This document shows positions 44,873-53,276 of a stretch of 64,000 nt of DNA, piece after piece. The notes under the pieces were generated by a model. The model did no database searches, was not told where the DNA came from, and saw nothing but the letters and a program-made list of their open reading frames with translations. Each line of letters begins with the position of its first letter. The stretch's first letter is position 1. Source of the stretch: Pontibacter coccineus (GTDB lineage: Bacteria; Bacteroidota; Bacteroidia; Cytophagales; Hymenobacteraceae); NCBI RefSeq assembly GCF_030546575.1, contig NZ_JAUOTN010000004.1:496001-560000 (forward strand), read 5' to 3'. A program made the position numbers and the translations under genes.

Positions 44873-46696
44873 ATGGAAGAAAGAGGTAATATTTCGATTC
44901 ACACCGAGAACATTTTCCCGATCATCAAGAAGTTCCTTTATTCCGACCACGAGATATTTCTGCGTGAGCTGGTGAGTAATGCCGTGGACGCCACCCAGAA
45001 AATGAAGCGCCTGTCCGCCATTGGCGAGTACAAGGGCGACCTGGGTGAGTTGAAAGTAACGGTGAAAGTGGACAAAGATGCCAAAACCATCACCATTTCC
45101 GACAACGGCATCGGTATGACGGCTGAGGAGATCAAGAAGTACATCAACCAGATCGCCTTTTCGGGCGCCACCGAGTTTGTGGAGCGCTACAAAGACGCCG
45201 GTGAGCAGAACCAGATCATCGGTCAGTTCGGCCTCGGCTTCTACTCAGCCTTTATGGTGGCCGACCGTGTGGAGATCATCACCAAATCTTACAAAGAAGG
45301 TACGGAAGCCGCCCACTGGACCTGCGACGGTAGCACCGAGTTTGCCATCGCCCCGGCGCATAAAGAAGACCACGGTTCGAACGTCATTCTGAACGTAGCT
45401 TCTGATTCAGAGGAGTTCCTGGAAACGGCCCGCATCCGTACTATCCTGGATAAATACTGCAAGTTTCTGCCGGTGCCGGTGGAGTTCGAAGGGGAGATCA
45501 TCAACAACCCGAACCCAATCTGGACCAAGCAGCCGTCGGAGTTGACAGACGAGGACTACAAGAACTTCTACAAAGAGCTATACCCGTTCTCCGAGACGCC
45601 GCTGTTCTGGATTCACCTGAATGTGGACTACCCGTTCAACCTGACCGGTATCCTATACTTCCCGAAACTCAAAAACGACTTCGAGATCCAGCGCAACAAG
45701 ATCCAGCTTTACTCGAAGCAGGTGTTCATCACTGACGAGGTAAAAGACGTGGTGCCAGAGTTCCTGATGCTGTTGCACGGCGTGATCGACTCGCCGGACA
45801 TTCCGCTGAACGTGAGCCGCTCATTCCTGCAGGCTGACTCCAATGTGAAGAAGATCAACACCTACATCACTAAAAAGGTGGCTGACAAACTGAACGAGAT
45901 CTTCAAGAAAGACAGAGCGACATTTGAGACCAACTGGGACGATATCAACGTGTTCATCAAGTACGGCATGCTGAGCGACGACAAGTTCTATGAAAAAGCC
46001 AAGGACTTCGTGCTGCTGCAGAACACCGAGGGTAAGTACTATACCTTAGAGGAGTATAAGGCGCTGACGCAGGCCAATCAAACCGACAAGAATGACCAGT
46101 TGGTGCTGCTTTATACCACCGACGCCGATAAGCAACACGCCTTCGTGGAAGCCGCGCAAAACCGCGCCTACGATGTGCTCAAGCTTGACTCGGTAATAGA
46201 CAGTCACTTTATTGGCATGCTGGAGCAGAAGCTGGAGAAGACTTCACTCAAGCGTGTGGACTCTGAAACGATCGGCAAGCTGATCGAGAAAGACGAAACC
46301 AAAGAGAGTGTACTGAACGATACCGAGAAAGAGGACCTGAAGAAGATCTACGAGACGGCCATCAACAATCAGAACATGCAGGTGGAAGTAGCGCCAATGG
46401 CCCCAGACGATGCGCCAGTGATTATTACCCTGCCGGAATTCATGCGACGCATGAAGGACATGAGCAAGAGCGGTGGTGGCGGTATGATGTTCATGGGCAA
46501 CATGCCGGATACTTATAACGTGACCATCAACGCGAACCACAGCATCAACCAGCGCATCCTCAAAGCGAAAGACGATAACAAGGAGCGCATTGCCCGTCAG
46601 GCCTTTGACCTGGCCCTGCTGTCTCAGAACATGCTTTCCGGCTCAGCTCTGACTGCCTTCGTGAAGCGCAGCGTGGATTTGATCGACAAAGAGTAA
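44873..46696 (+). CDS. htpG: Chaperone HtpG (Hsp90)
   Basis: A 607-residue cytoplasmic ATP-dependent chaperone. The GHKL ATPase domain has FLRELVSNAVDATQKM, SDNGIGMTAEEI and GQFGLGFYSAFMV. The middle domain has DIPLNVSRSFLQADSNVKKI. The C-terminal dimerisation part ends LLSQNMLSGSALTAF. A gap relative to E. coli HtpG is typical of Bacteroidota. The upstream sequence lacks a clear promoter but carries GGTATAG four bases before the start codon. A strong terminator follows at 46726-46759. Confidence 0.96.
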   Translation: MEERGNISIHTENIFPIIKKFLYSDHEIFLRELVSNAVDATQKMKRLSAIGEYKGDLGELKVTVKVDKDAKTITISDNGIGMTAEEIKKYINQIAFSGATEFVERYKDAGEQNQIIGQFGLGFYSAFMVADRVEIITKSYKEGTEAAHWTCDGSTEFAIAPAHKEDHGSNVILNVASDSEEFLETARIRTILDKYCKFLPVPVEFEGEIINNPNPIWTKQPSELTDEDYKNFYKELYPFSETPLFWIHLNVDYPFNLTGILYFPKLKNDFEIQRNKIQLYSKQVFITDEVKDVVPEFLMLLHGVIDSPDIPLNVSRSFLQADSNVKKINTYITKKVADKLNEIFKKDRATFETNWDDINVFIKYGMLSDDKFYEKAKDFVLLQNTEGKYYTLEEYKALTQANQTDKNDQLVLLYTTDADKQHAFVEAAQNRAYDVLKLDSVIDSHFIGMLEQKLEKTSLKRVDSETIGKLIEKDETKESVLNDTEKEDLKKIYETAINNQNMQVEVAPMAPDDAPVIITLPEFMRRMKDMSKSGGGGMMFMGNMPDTYNVTINANHSINQRILKAKDDNKERIARQAFDLALLSQNMLSGSALTAFVKRSVDLIDKE

Positions 46697-46725
46697 CAGT
46701 ACTTTTCATAATTACACTTAACAGC

Positions 46726-46759
46726 ACGAAAGCGGCACCTGACTGGGTGCCGCTTTCGT
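46726..46759. terminator. Terminator of htpG
   Basis: ACGAAAGCGGCACC pairs perfectly with GGTGCCGCTTTCGT (14 bp) around a six-base loop, followed by TTTG. Confidence 0.85.
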
Positions 46760-46925
46760 TTTGAGGGGCTTTGGGTGAACTAAGGCGCCGGGCTTAAAGT
46801 TATAGGGACTATACCTGGCAGACCGGTAGTTGGCAGGTATATGATTTATCTGCATATTTACGTTACCTTAAACAAGGTATAGCTTTTTGGAAACAACGGA
46901 AGCGCATTTATCTGAACGAAAACAC

Positions 46926-47828
46926 ATGAGGCACACGCTCTATCTTGTCGGGCTTATTTTGTCTGTGGTGCTGGGTATGGCTGCCTGTAAGCCGACTGCC
47001 TACAATAGCGACTACAACCTGAGCCGGGCCGCTGAAAAAGAGAGCTCAAAAGCTGATGCTATTGCTTTGGCTGATACCGCCAAGCCTACTGTGCAGATAG
47101 GCGATTCGCTGGATAAGGTAGAGGAAAAGCAGCCCAAAAAGCGCAAGAAGAAAGCTGACAAGCGTTACTTCATGGGCGACAGGGTGGCTCGTGGCTTCGT
47201 GAAGACAGGAGGTCGTGGCCCCCGTGAAGTAATCGAGTCTTTCAGTTACCTGGTAGAGTTTCAGCAGCCTGATCCTTATGCTCCCGAAAAATACTACTAC
47301 GATACCAAGCGTCGCAAACTCTACAAAAGCCGCGGCGAACTTGACCCGGAGCAGCACAAAGTACTGCATGGCCCTTATAAGAAAGAGCAGGCCGGTGAGG
47401 TAATCGAAGAAGGCTATTTTTATGTGGGTACCAAACACCTGCGCTGGGAACGCTACAACCGCGATGGAATACTGCTGGCAAAGGAGCATTTTGAGAAAGG
47501 CTATCTGCGCGATGCCGTGGTGAAGTATTACGAGGGCACCAAAAAGATAAAAGAAGTGATCCCTTACGCCTATGGCGAAGTGCAGGGGACTTATTACCGC
47601 TTCTATGAAAACGGGCAACTCGAGTGGATGGGGCAGTACCAGAAAGGCCGTAAAGTGGGCCTCTGGGTAAAGCACTTCGACTTCAGGGCACGCCGACAGT
47701 TCGAGTACCAATACCCTAAAACACCTTACGAGCCGCAGGCAGAGCCAGTCCTGGTGAAGCAATACGACCGCCACGGTACTCTCATCTACGAGAAAGACAA
47801 GCTGGATAAGCGGGCTTCGAGTCGCTAA
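46926..47828 (+). CDS. Lipoprotein with YwqK/MORN-like repeats
   Basis: A 300-residue lipoprotein with lipobox GMAAC near residue 22. A lysine-rich linker (KQPKKRKKKADKRYFMG) leads to repeats of the YwqK type, each with an aromatic-rich strand and a glycine turn: HGPYKKEQAGEVIEEGYFYVG, KEHFEKGYLRDAVVKYYEG, GTYYRFYENGQLEWMGQYQKG. Such repeats form a beta meander. Proteins annotated as YwqK antitoxins share only this repeat, and there is no toxin here. The ATG at 46926 is chosen because the longer frame starts with TTG before the signal. The TAA stop is joined to GGTATAG. Confidence 0.75.
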   Translation: MRHTLYLVGLILSVVLGMAACKPTAYNSDYNLSRAAEKESSKADAIALADTAKPTVQIGDSLDKVEEKQPKKRKKKADKRYFMGDRVARGFVKTGGRGPREVIESFSYLVEFQQPDPYAPEKYYYDTKRRKLYKSRGELDPEQHKVLHGPYKKEQAGEVIEEGYFYVGTKHLRWERYNRDGILLAKEHFEKGYLRDAVVKYYEGTKKIKEVIPYAYGEVQGTYYRFYENGQLEWMGQYQKGRKVGLWVKHFDFRARRQFEYQYPKTPYEPQAEPVLVKQYDRHGTLIYEKDKLDKRASSR

Positions 47829-47901
47829 GGTATAGGTATAGCCTTTTGCTCTCTGTAAAGTTATTCCCCATTTTCGGCTACCAGTTCACTTCGACTACAT
47901 C

Positions 47902-48186
47902 ATGTCTACAACCGACGAAAGCAGAATCAATGAGGCGATCAGTGCGCATCTCAAAACATGGTGGACAGCGGAGACGAAGCAGGAAATCGAGTTGCAGTAT
48001 GGCCAAGGTATACTGCATGGGATAATATCGATCTATGATTTTGCAAGCCAGTCTGAGTTTTGGCTGACGCTGGAGCTTAATACCGCTTATAACCTGGCTG
48101 TAGAACGTCTTAAGAAGCAGTACCCGTTCTTGCCTGATGACGCTGTAAGGAAGATTGCGAACATGGCTGCATATAGCTGGAAATAA
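47902..48186 (+). CDS. Hypothetical protein, 94 aa
   Basis: A 94-residue soluble protein of unknown function. It begins STTDESRINEAISAHLKTWWTAETKQEI, has a small strand-turn segment (ELQYGQGILHGIISIYDFASQ) and a C-terminal helical part (TAYNLAVERLKKQYPFLPDD, VRKIANMAAYSWK). Codon use fits the neighbours, and the frame is open from a clear ATG. It stands alone between the YwqK-like lipoprotein and convergent yraN. No family was recognised, so the call rests on composition and open frame only. Confidence 0.6.
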   Translation: MSTTDESRINEAISAHLKTWWTAETKQEIELQYGQGILHGIISIYDFASQSEFWLTLELNTAYNLAVERLKKQYPFLPDDAVRKIANMAAYSWK

Positions 48187-48244
48187 GCAGGGAGTAGCCG
48201 CTCTGTGAAACTTTAGAAGAAGCACAAGATACAATGTCGTTGAA

Positions 48245-48607
48245 TCAATGAAAGGCGTCTTCGATGTGGAACAGTTCCGGCGGTTTGCTCATCGTAATGG
48301 CAATAATATCGAAGCGAATGTCCTCCTGCCAGCCTGTTTTCACGATATAAGCGTCCGCCGCGTTGAGGATCATGCGTTGCTTACGGCGGTTCACGAACTC
48401 CTCCGGATAGCCAAAGCTGTCGTTGGTTCGGGTTTTCACTTCTACAAACACCAATACATCATTTTGGCGGGCAATAATATCGATCTCGGCTTTGCCCATG
48501 CGCAGGTTGCGTTGCAAAATGTGATAGCCTTTCTGGTGCAGCAGGTCGCAGGCCAGGTCTTCGCCGTTGGCGCCGGTAGAGAGGTGTGGTGCTTGCGGTG
48601 TCGTCAT
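48245..48607 (-). CDS. yraN: YraN/UPF0102 family endonuclease-like protein
   Basis: A 120-residue protein of the UPF0102 family with a restriction-endonuclease-like fold. It shows GANGEDLACDLLHQKGYHIL, RMGKAEIDIIARQNDVLVFVEVKTR (the E-x-D-I-I and E-V-K catalytic pattern) and KQRMILNAADAYI. The ATG at 48607 (TTPQAPHLSTG) is preferred; a start at 48682 would add an untypical arginine-rich extension. The family is implicated in DNA processing or repair but lacks a defined role. It is divergent from lipB. Confidence 0.88.
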   Translation of the reverse strand: MTTPQAPHLSTGANGEDLACDLLHQKGYHILQRNLRMGKAEIDIIARQNDVLVFVEVKTRTNDSFGYPEEFVNRRKQRMILNAADAYIVKTGWQEDIRFDIIAITMSKPPELFHIEDAFH

Positions 48608-48775
48608 AAGAGCTTTAAACTTGTAAGAGCGGCCGCTGGTTTTATTACGGCAGCCGGAGTAGTTGTTTGCGTATGCCCGCAAGCGACCGTATCTTTGTTG
48701 AAAACTAGAGGTATAGAGTATCGGTTGGCATCATAGCTAGCCCTGAGCTATACCTTGAGAGAAGGGAGAAAAGAC

Positions 48776-49492
48776 GTGTCACAGAACAAGACCATACAAT
48801 TTGAGCACCTGGGGCTGATCGATTACAAAGAGGCCTGGGACTATCAGGACAAGCTCTTTACAGGTATACTGGATATGAAGTCCCGCAACCGAAATGCTGC
48901 TCCCGAAGCGCAGGAGGTGACGCCAAACTACCTGCTTTTTTGCTCCCACCCGCACGTCTATACCTTGGGCAAGAGCGGACACGAGTCTAACCTGCTGATT
49001 AACGAAGAGGGGCTGAAGGCAAAAGGCGCTACCTTTTACAAGATCAACCGTGGCGGCGACATCACCTATCACGGCCCGGGACAAATCGTAGGCTACCCGA
49101 TCCTGGACCTGGACCACTTCTTTACCGACATCCACAAGTACCTGCGTTTCCTGGAGGAGGCGATCATCCTGACCCTGAAAGACTACGGTATAGAAGCGGG
49201 CCGTATATCGGGTCTCACCGGCGTATGGCTGGACCACGTGGAGCAAAAGAACCCGCGCAAGATCTGCGCCATGGGCGTGAAGTGCAGCCGTTGGGTGACC
49301 ATGCACGGTTTCGCCTTCAACATCAACACCGATTTAGATTATTTTAATAACATCGTACCCTGCGGCATTACCGACAAGCAGGTAACGTCGCTGGCAAAAG
49401 AGCTGGGCCGCGAATTGCCGATGGCAGAAGTAGAGGAAAAACTCCTGGGCCACCTGGCCACCCTTTTCGAGGCAAGCATTACAAAAGATTAA
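48776..49492 (+). CDS. lipB: Octanoyl-[ACP]:protein N-octanoyltransferase
   Basis: A 238-residue transferase that moves the octanoyl group from ACP to lipoyl domains, the first step of lipoate synthesis. It has FCSHPHVYTLGKSGHESNLL, INRGGDITYHGPGQIVGYPI (the RGGxxTYHGPGQ signature with catalytic His context), ICAMGVKCSRWVTMHGFAFN (catalytic Lys and the G-x-K-C region) and a conserved PCGI. The GTG at 48776 follows an AGGGAG-like site by eight bases and is preferred over a TTG at 48755. The next gene starts directly after its stop codon. Confidence 0.93.
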   Translation: MSQNKTIQFEHLGLIDYKEAWDYQDKLFTGILDMKSRNRNAAPEAQEVTPNYLLFCSHPHVYTLGKSGHESNLLINEEGLKAKGATFYKINRGGDITYHGPGQIVGYPILDLDHFFTDIHKYLRFLEEAIILTLKDYGIEAGRISGLTGVWLDHVEQKNPRKICAMGVKCSRWVTMHGFAFNINTDLDYFNNIVPCGITDKQVTSLAKELGRELPMAEVEEKLLGHLATLFEASITKD

Positions 49493-49897
49493 ATGAAGAA
49501 GGACATAGATTTCACCCCGGTGCAGGGTGTGGCCGTGGCCATCGCTTTCACAGGCGAGACGCCGGAGGAACGCACCTGGAACGTATACCTGATCAACAAC
49601 AACAGCGTGGCCCTCGACAGCGTGTTTGTCACCTCTAAAGGCTATGGCGTTATAAAGGACGAAGAGGTGAAAACCTCCGTGCTGCGGCACATGTTTGAGC
49701 GTGTGGAGGCCAAAAGCTTTGTGCAGGTGGAGGTCATCGACCCGTCGGTCTTCAAGCTCAACAACGAGTACTGGGTGAGCTACTACATCGATGGCAAGAT
49801 CTACGACAAGCGATTTGTTTTCGTGCCCGACTCGATCACCGATGAGCACCTCATCGATATCAGCATGCTGCAAATGCAGGGTGTGCTCCATTCATAA
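49493..49897 (+). CDS. Conserved hypothetical protein behind lipB
   Basis: A 134-residue soluble protein with alternating strands (GVAVAIAFTGETPEERTWNVYLIN, DSVFVTSKGYG, FVQVEVIDPSVFKLNNEYWVSYYIDGKIYDKRFVFVP). Its ATG follows the lipB stop with no spacing, which implies translational coupling. It resembles a small Bacteroidota family of unknown function often found next to lipB. The TAA stop is joined to GGTATAGC. No function is proposed. Confidence 0.75.
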   Translation: MKKDIDFTPVQGVAVAIAFTGETPEERTWNVYLINNNSVALDSVFVTSKGYGVIKDEEVKTSVLRHMFERVEAKSFVQVEVIDPSVFKLNNEYWVSYYIDGKIYDKRFVFVPDSITDEHLIDISMLQMQGVLHS

Positions 49898-49927
49898 GGT
49901 ATAGCCTCCTAAATTTTCACCCTGACC

Positions 49928-51094
49928 GTGTATATCACCAACCGCATAAGGTATAGCTTCGGGCTGTTGCTGCTGCTTTTCGTGCTGACCGGGCCGCTAC
50001 AGGCCCAGGTGCTGCCGCTGGAGCAGAAGAACACCCTCAATGGCAACTGGCAGGTATACGATGCCGGCTCCAGTGACTTGGTGCCTTACGCAACGAACCT
50101 GCACGGCGGCTACAGCGCGGTGCACCAATGGGTGACCATGGCACCTGCCAAGCCCTTCGTGATCGAGTTTACGGCCCAGAAGGACCTCTGCCTTTTTCTG
50201 AACAACCAACTGATCTTCACGGCAGACTCCACTTCCAATTATACCTTCGACCTGGCCACGTGGAACAAACGGGTGAAGCCGGTGAACGGGCGCTACCTGT
50301 TGTCCGTGTGGCATCCGTCGCAGCACCCCAATGTGGGCTCTTTCCGCAACCGGGTGCAGACAGAACGGCCCGACAGCGAAACCATGCAGGGGAGCTTCTC
50401 GGTACGGCTGCGGGAGTACGTCAACCAGAATGCGTTCATCATTTTTACGCTGCTGATCGGGCTGCTGTATGGCGGGCTTAAAACCACGTTCCCCTCCGAC
50501 TTTCAGGCGGTGTTTGGGGTGCAGTCCTTCTGGCGCACCCGGTCGCTGGACGAAGGCATCCTGGCCAAACCGCTCAGCACCTGGTCCAGCATGCTCTTTA
50601 TCATCGCCTTTTCCATGTCGATGGCGCTGCTGATTGCGGCCATCCATACCAATGTGCAGCATGTGCGCATCTTCAACCGCCTGTTTCCGGTGTCAGAGGC
50701 CGATATCACGACCAAGGTGCTGTTCTATACCTTCCTGATCTTTGCAGTCGTCCTGCTAAAGTACTTTTTCCTGAAAGTGATGGGCTATATCTTCGGATTG
50801 GAGCAGATTGTGCAGGTCCAATTCAGTGAGTTTCTGCGCTCTCTGTTGTTTCTGGGCCTCTTTCTGCCGGTGGTCATGCTGCTATACCTGTCGCTTAACC
50901 ACGTGGCCCCCGATGCCGTACTCACAGTTTCGAGCATGGCGGTGCTTTTGCTGCTGGTAATCACGGTTATTCGTGTGTTTGTGACAGTAAATAAGCAGAC
51001 ATCTGTGATAAATTTGCATTTATTTTCTTACCTTTGCGCCACAGAAGTGATTCCGTTGACCATCATGCTGAAGTTTATCGTGTTTAACTTTTAA
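49928..51094 (+). CDS. DUF4271 domain-containing membrane protein
   Basis: A 388-residue protein. A signal-like leader (FGLLLLLFVLTGPLQAQ) precedes a periplasmic part to about residue 170. At least six membrane helices follow, including the DUF4271 region (FNRLFPVSEADITTKVLFYTFLIFAVVLLKYFF, GYIFGLEQIVQVQFSEFL). The gene starts with GTG. The DUF4271 gene next to hemD is a recurring Bacteroidota arrangement, here with 62 bases between them. The role is unknown; the conserved pairing suggests a link to heme metabolism, but that is inference. Confidence 0.82.
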   Translation: MYITNRIRYSFGLLLLLFVLTGPLQAQVLPLEQKNTLNGNWQVYDAGSSDLVPYATNLHGGYSAVHQWVTMAPAKPFVIEFTAQKDLCLFLNNQLIFTADSTSNYTFDLATWNKRVKPVNGRYLLSVWHPSQHPNVGSFRNRVQTERPDSETMQGSFSVRLREYVNQNAFIIFTLLIGLLYGGLKTTFPSDFQAVFGVQSFWRTRSLDEGILAKPLSTWSSMLFIIAFSMSMALLIAAIHTNVQHVRIFNRLFPVSEADITTKVLFYTFLIFAVVLLKYFFLKVMGYIFGLEQIVQVQFSEFLRSLLFLGLFLPVVMLLYLSLNHVAPDAVLTVSSMAVLLLLVITVIRVFVTVNKQTSVINLHLFSYLCATEVIPLTIMLKFIVFNF

Positions 51095-51156
51095 AAACAC
51101 AAAATCGACGGTTTCGGCAGGCGGCTAATATTATAATAAACAGACTTCCATACTCT

Positions 51157-51948
51157 ATGGCTGAAAGCAAAGAAAAGGCTTGGGCAAATCCTGAAAGACA
51201 CAGTATTCCGATCAGGAGCATACTCGTGACGCAACCACAGCCTACTACCGACAATTCCCCTTATCTCTCTATCGCAGAAAAATACGGGATTAAAGTAGAC
51301 TTCAGGGCGTTTATCGAGGTAGAACCTGTTTCCTTCAAAGAGTTCCGCAAAGACAAGGTGGACATCCTCTCGCATACGGCCGTGATCTTTACCAGCCGCA
51401 ACGCAGTGGACCACTTTTTCAGAATCTGCCAGGAAAGCAAGATAGAGATGCCGGCTGACATGAAGTACTTTTGTATTTCGGACCAGACGGCTTATTACCT
51501 GCAGAAATACATCACCCTGCGCAAGCGCAAGTTGTTTGTAGGCGAGAAAACAGCCAAGGATCTGTTTGAGGTGATCAAGAAGCACAAGAATGAGAATTTC
51601 CTGTACCCTTGCTCCAACATCCGCAAAGACGATATTCCGGGCTTCCTGAAAGCGAACAAGATCAAGCACACAGAGGCCATCATCTACAAAACAGTCGAAG
51701 CCGACCTGTCGGACCTGGACGATGTGACCTACGATTGCATCGCCTTTTTCAGCCCCTCAGGTATAAGCTCGCTGTTTATCAACTTCCCTAACTTTAAGCA
51801 GAACAACACGCGCATAGCGGCTTTTGGGCCAACCACAGCCAAGGCGGTGCGCGATGCCGGTCTGGAGCTCGACATAGAGGCACCGATGCCGAATGCCCCT
51901 TCCATGACGGGAGCCATTGAGGTATATATCCAGCAGCAGAAAAAGTAA
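51157..51948 (+). CDS. hemD: Uroporphyrinogen-III synthase
   Basis: A 263-residue enzyme that inverts ring D and closes hydroxymethylbilane to uroporphyrinogen III in heme synthesis. It shows the weak but typical two-domain pattern: ILVTQPQPTTDNSPYLSIAEKYGIKVDF at the start, TAVIFTSRNAVDHFFRI, YPCSNIRKDDIPGFLK, YDCIAFFSPSGISSLFINF and IAAFGPTTAKAVRDAGLELD. The family has low sequence conservation, but these blocks are characteristic. It follows DUF4271 by 62 bases. A 23-bp-stem terminator comes right after. Confidence 0.88.
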   Translation: MAESKEKAWANPERHSIPIRSILVTQPQPTTDNSPYLSIAEKYGIKVDFRAFIEVEPVSFKEFRKDKVDILSHTAVIFTSRNAVDHFFRICQESKIEMPADMKYFCISDQTAYYLQKYITLRKRKLFVGEKTAKDLFEVIKKHKNENFLYPCSNIRKDDIPGFLKANKIKHTEAIIYKTVEADLSDLDDVTYDCIAFFSPSGISSLFINFPNFKQNNTRIAAFGPTTAKAVRDAGLELDIEAPMPNAPSMTGAIEVYIQQQKK

Positions 51949-51961
51949 TCGGGGCCGGATA

Positions 51962-52023
51962 AAACAGTAAAACGCAAAAGCAAGTAGAATCAACCATCTG
52001 CTTGCTTTTGCGTTTTACTGTTT
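51962..52023. terminator. Terminator of hemD with perfect 23-bp stem
   Basis: The arms 51962-51984 (beginning AAACAGTAAAACGC) and 52001-52023 are exact reverse complements with a 16-base loop. The right arm contains the -33 element of the porP promoter. Confidence 0.85.
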
Positions 52024-52037
52024 AATATATATATTTG
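52007..52037 (+). promoter_or_regulatory. porP promoter, consensus-type
   Basis: TTTG at 52007-52010 and TATATTTG at 52030-52037 are separated by exactly 19 bases, the Bacteroidota -33/-7 consensus. The -33 element overlaps the hemD terminator arm. The start codon of porP is 54 bases downstream of the -7 element. Confidence 0.8.
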
Positions 52038-52091
52038 GTTCAACTCTGGCTTTTTAACGTCCAGTAAACGTTTGCTTAGCTGCAACATTCT

Positions 52092-53051
52092 ATGAAAAAG
52101 ATTATACCTGCCGTTTTGCTGCTGTTTATCTGCCACCTGAGCTCCTGGGCGCAGCAACAGCCTCAATTTACCCATTACGGATTCAACGGCATGTATATCA
52201 GCCCGGCTTACGCGGGTATAACCAACCGACCGGAAATACAATCGATCTACCGCTACCAGTGGCTGAACTACGACGCCTCGTTTGACGATGGCGGTTCGCC
52301 GCGCACGTTACTTTTAACGGCACACACCCCGGTGCGGCTTTTGAAGGGCGGCGTAGGTATAACACTGATGCAGGATCAGATCGCCAACACCCGCATACAG
52401 CAGGCGGCCATCTCCTACTCTTTTCACCTGAACGTGGGCGAGGGCAAACTGGGCATCGGTTTGCAAGGCAATATAAATAATATAAGAAAGGGCAGCTACC
52501 GCTTTATTGACGAGGGCGACCCGAACATTCCCTTCAACAGCTCCGACTCGAAGTTCGACATGGGGGCCGGGGTCTGGTATGAGTCCGAGCAGTTCTATGC
52601 AGGTGCCGGCGTAACCAATTTGCTGGGTTCAAGCTACCAGTTTATGAACGTGGATAACACAGGAAGTGGCCGCGTGGTGGGCGAGAACCACCTATACCTA
52701 ACGGGCGGCTACCATTTGCCGCTCACCAACCAGTTAGTGCTCACCCCGACGGCCCTCTTAAAGCATGATACAGAGACATTTTCGTTTGATGCAGGCGCCC
52801 GCGTAACATTTGATGAAAAATATTGGGGCGGATTGAATTTTCGGCATCAGGAAGCTGTTAGTGCGCTTGTGGGTATAGCGATGTTGCAGGACAACGCGCT
52901 GCGGGTAGGATATGCATTAGATCTCACGACATTTAATAAAGCGGCCAAGGCCCCAACATCACACGAAGTGATGGTATCCTACCGATTACCTGAGCCAGTT
53001 GTTCGGTTCAGGCCTCCAGTGCGAACCCCTCGCTATAATTTCACAAAATAA
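52092..53051 (+). CDS. porP: PorP/SprF-family type IX secretion outer-membrane protein
   Basis: A 319-residue outer-membrane protein. The signal peptide (ILPAVLLLFICHLSSWAQ, starting MKKI) precedes the family hallmark QQPQFTHYGFNGMYISPAYAGI and RYQWLNYDASFDDGGSPRT. Barrel strands follow (VGITLMQDQIANTRIQQAAISYSFHLNV). In Flavobacterium SprF helps secrete the adhesin SprB, while PorP in Porphyromonas anchors the secretion machinery. It has its own consensus promoter and lies 225 bases upstream of gldK. Upstream position next to gldKLMN matches the porP/porK arrangement. Confidence 0.9.
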   Translation: MKKIIPAVLLLFICHLSSWAQQQPQFTHYGFNGMYISPAYAGITNRPEIQSIYRYQWLNYDASFDDGGSPRTLLLTAHTPVRLLKGGVGITLMQDQIANTRIQQAAISYSFHLNVGEGKLGIGLQGNINNIRKGSYRFIDEGDPNIPFNSSDSKFDMGAGVWYESEQFYAGAGVTNLLGSSYQFMNVDNTGSGRVVGENHLYLTGGYHLPLTNQLVLTPTALLKHDTETFSFDAGARVTFDEKYWGGLNFRHQEAVSALVGIAMLQDNALRVGYALDLTTFNKAAKAPTSHEVMVSYRLPEPVVRFRPPVRTPRYNFTK

Positions 53052-53185
53052 ATATTCAGGATATTGTATTTATCACTGAAAAGCTGTATTCTTGAAAAAA
53101 TACAGTTAAAATAAATTGTATATGGTATAATATTCTTGATATTGTACCGTTTGAAAATTATTAATAAGTGAGAATTTCAATTGTT

Positions 53186-53216
53186 TTTGTTTTATTTCTA
53201 ATTCTCAATATATTTG
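53186..53216 (+). promoter_or_regulatory. gldK operon promoter, consensus-type
   Basis: TTTG at 53186-53189 and TATATTTG at 53209-53216 are 19 bases apart, a full match to the Bacteroidota promoter. It is 60 bases upstream of the gldK ATG in the AT-rich gap after porP, so gldKLMN can be expressed independently of porP. Confidence 0.8.
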
Positions 53217-53276
53217 CTACACCAGAAATAGTGTGCATTAATAATTGCTAAAAAATTTACTTTTTCCAAAGTCATC

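Noticed and set aside
46926..47828. YwqK antitoxin of a toxin-antitoxin pair
   Set aside because: Only the repeat type is shared; the protein is a lipoprotein and no toxin gene adjoins it.
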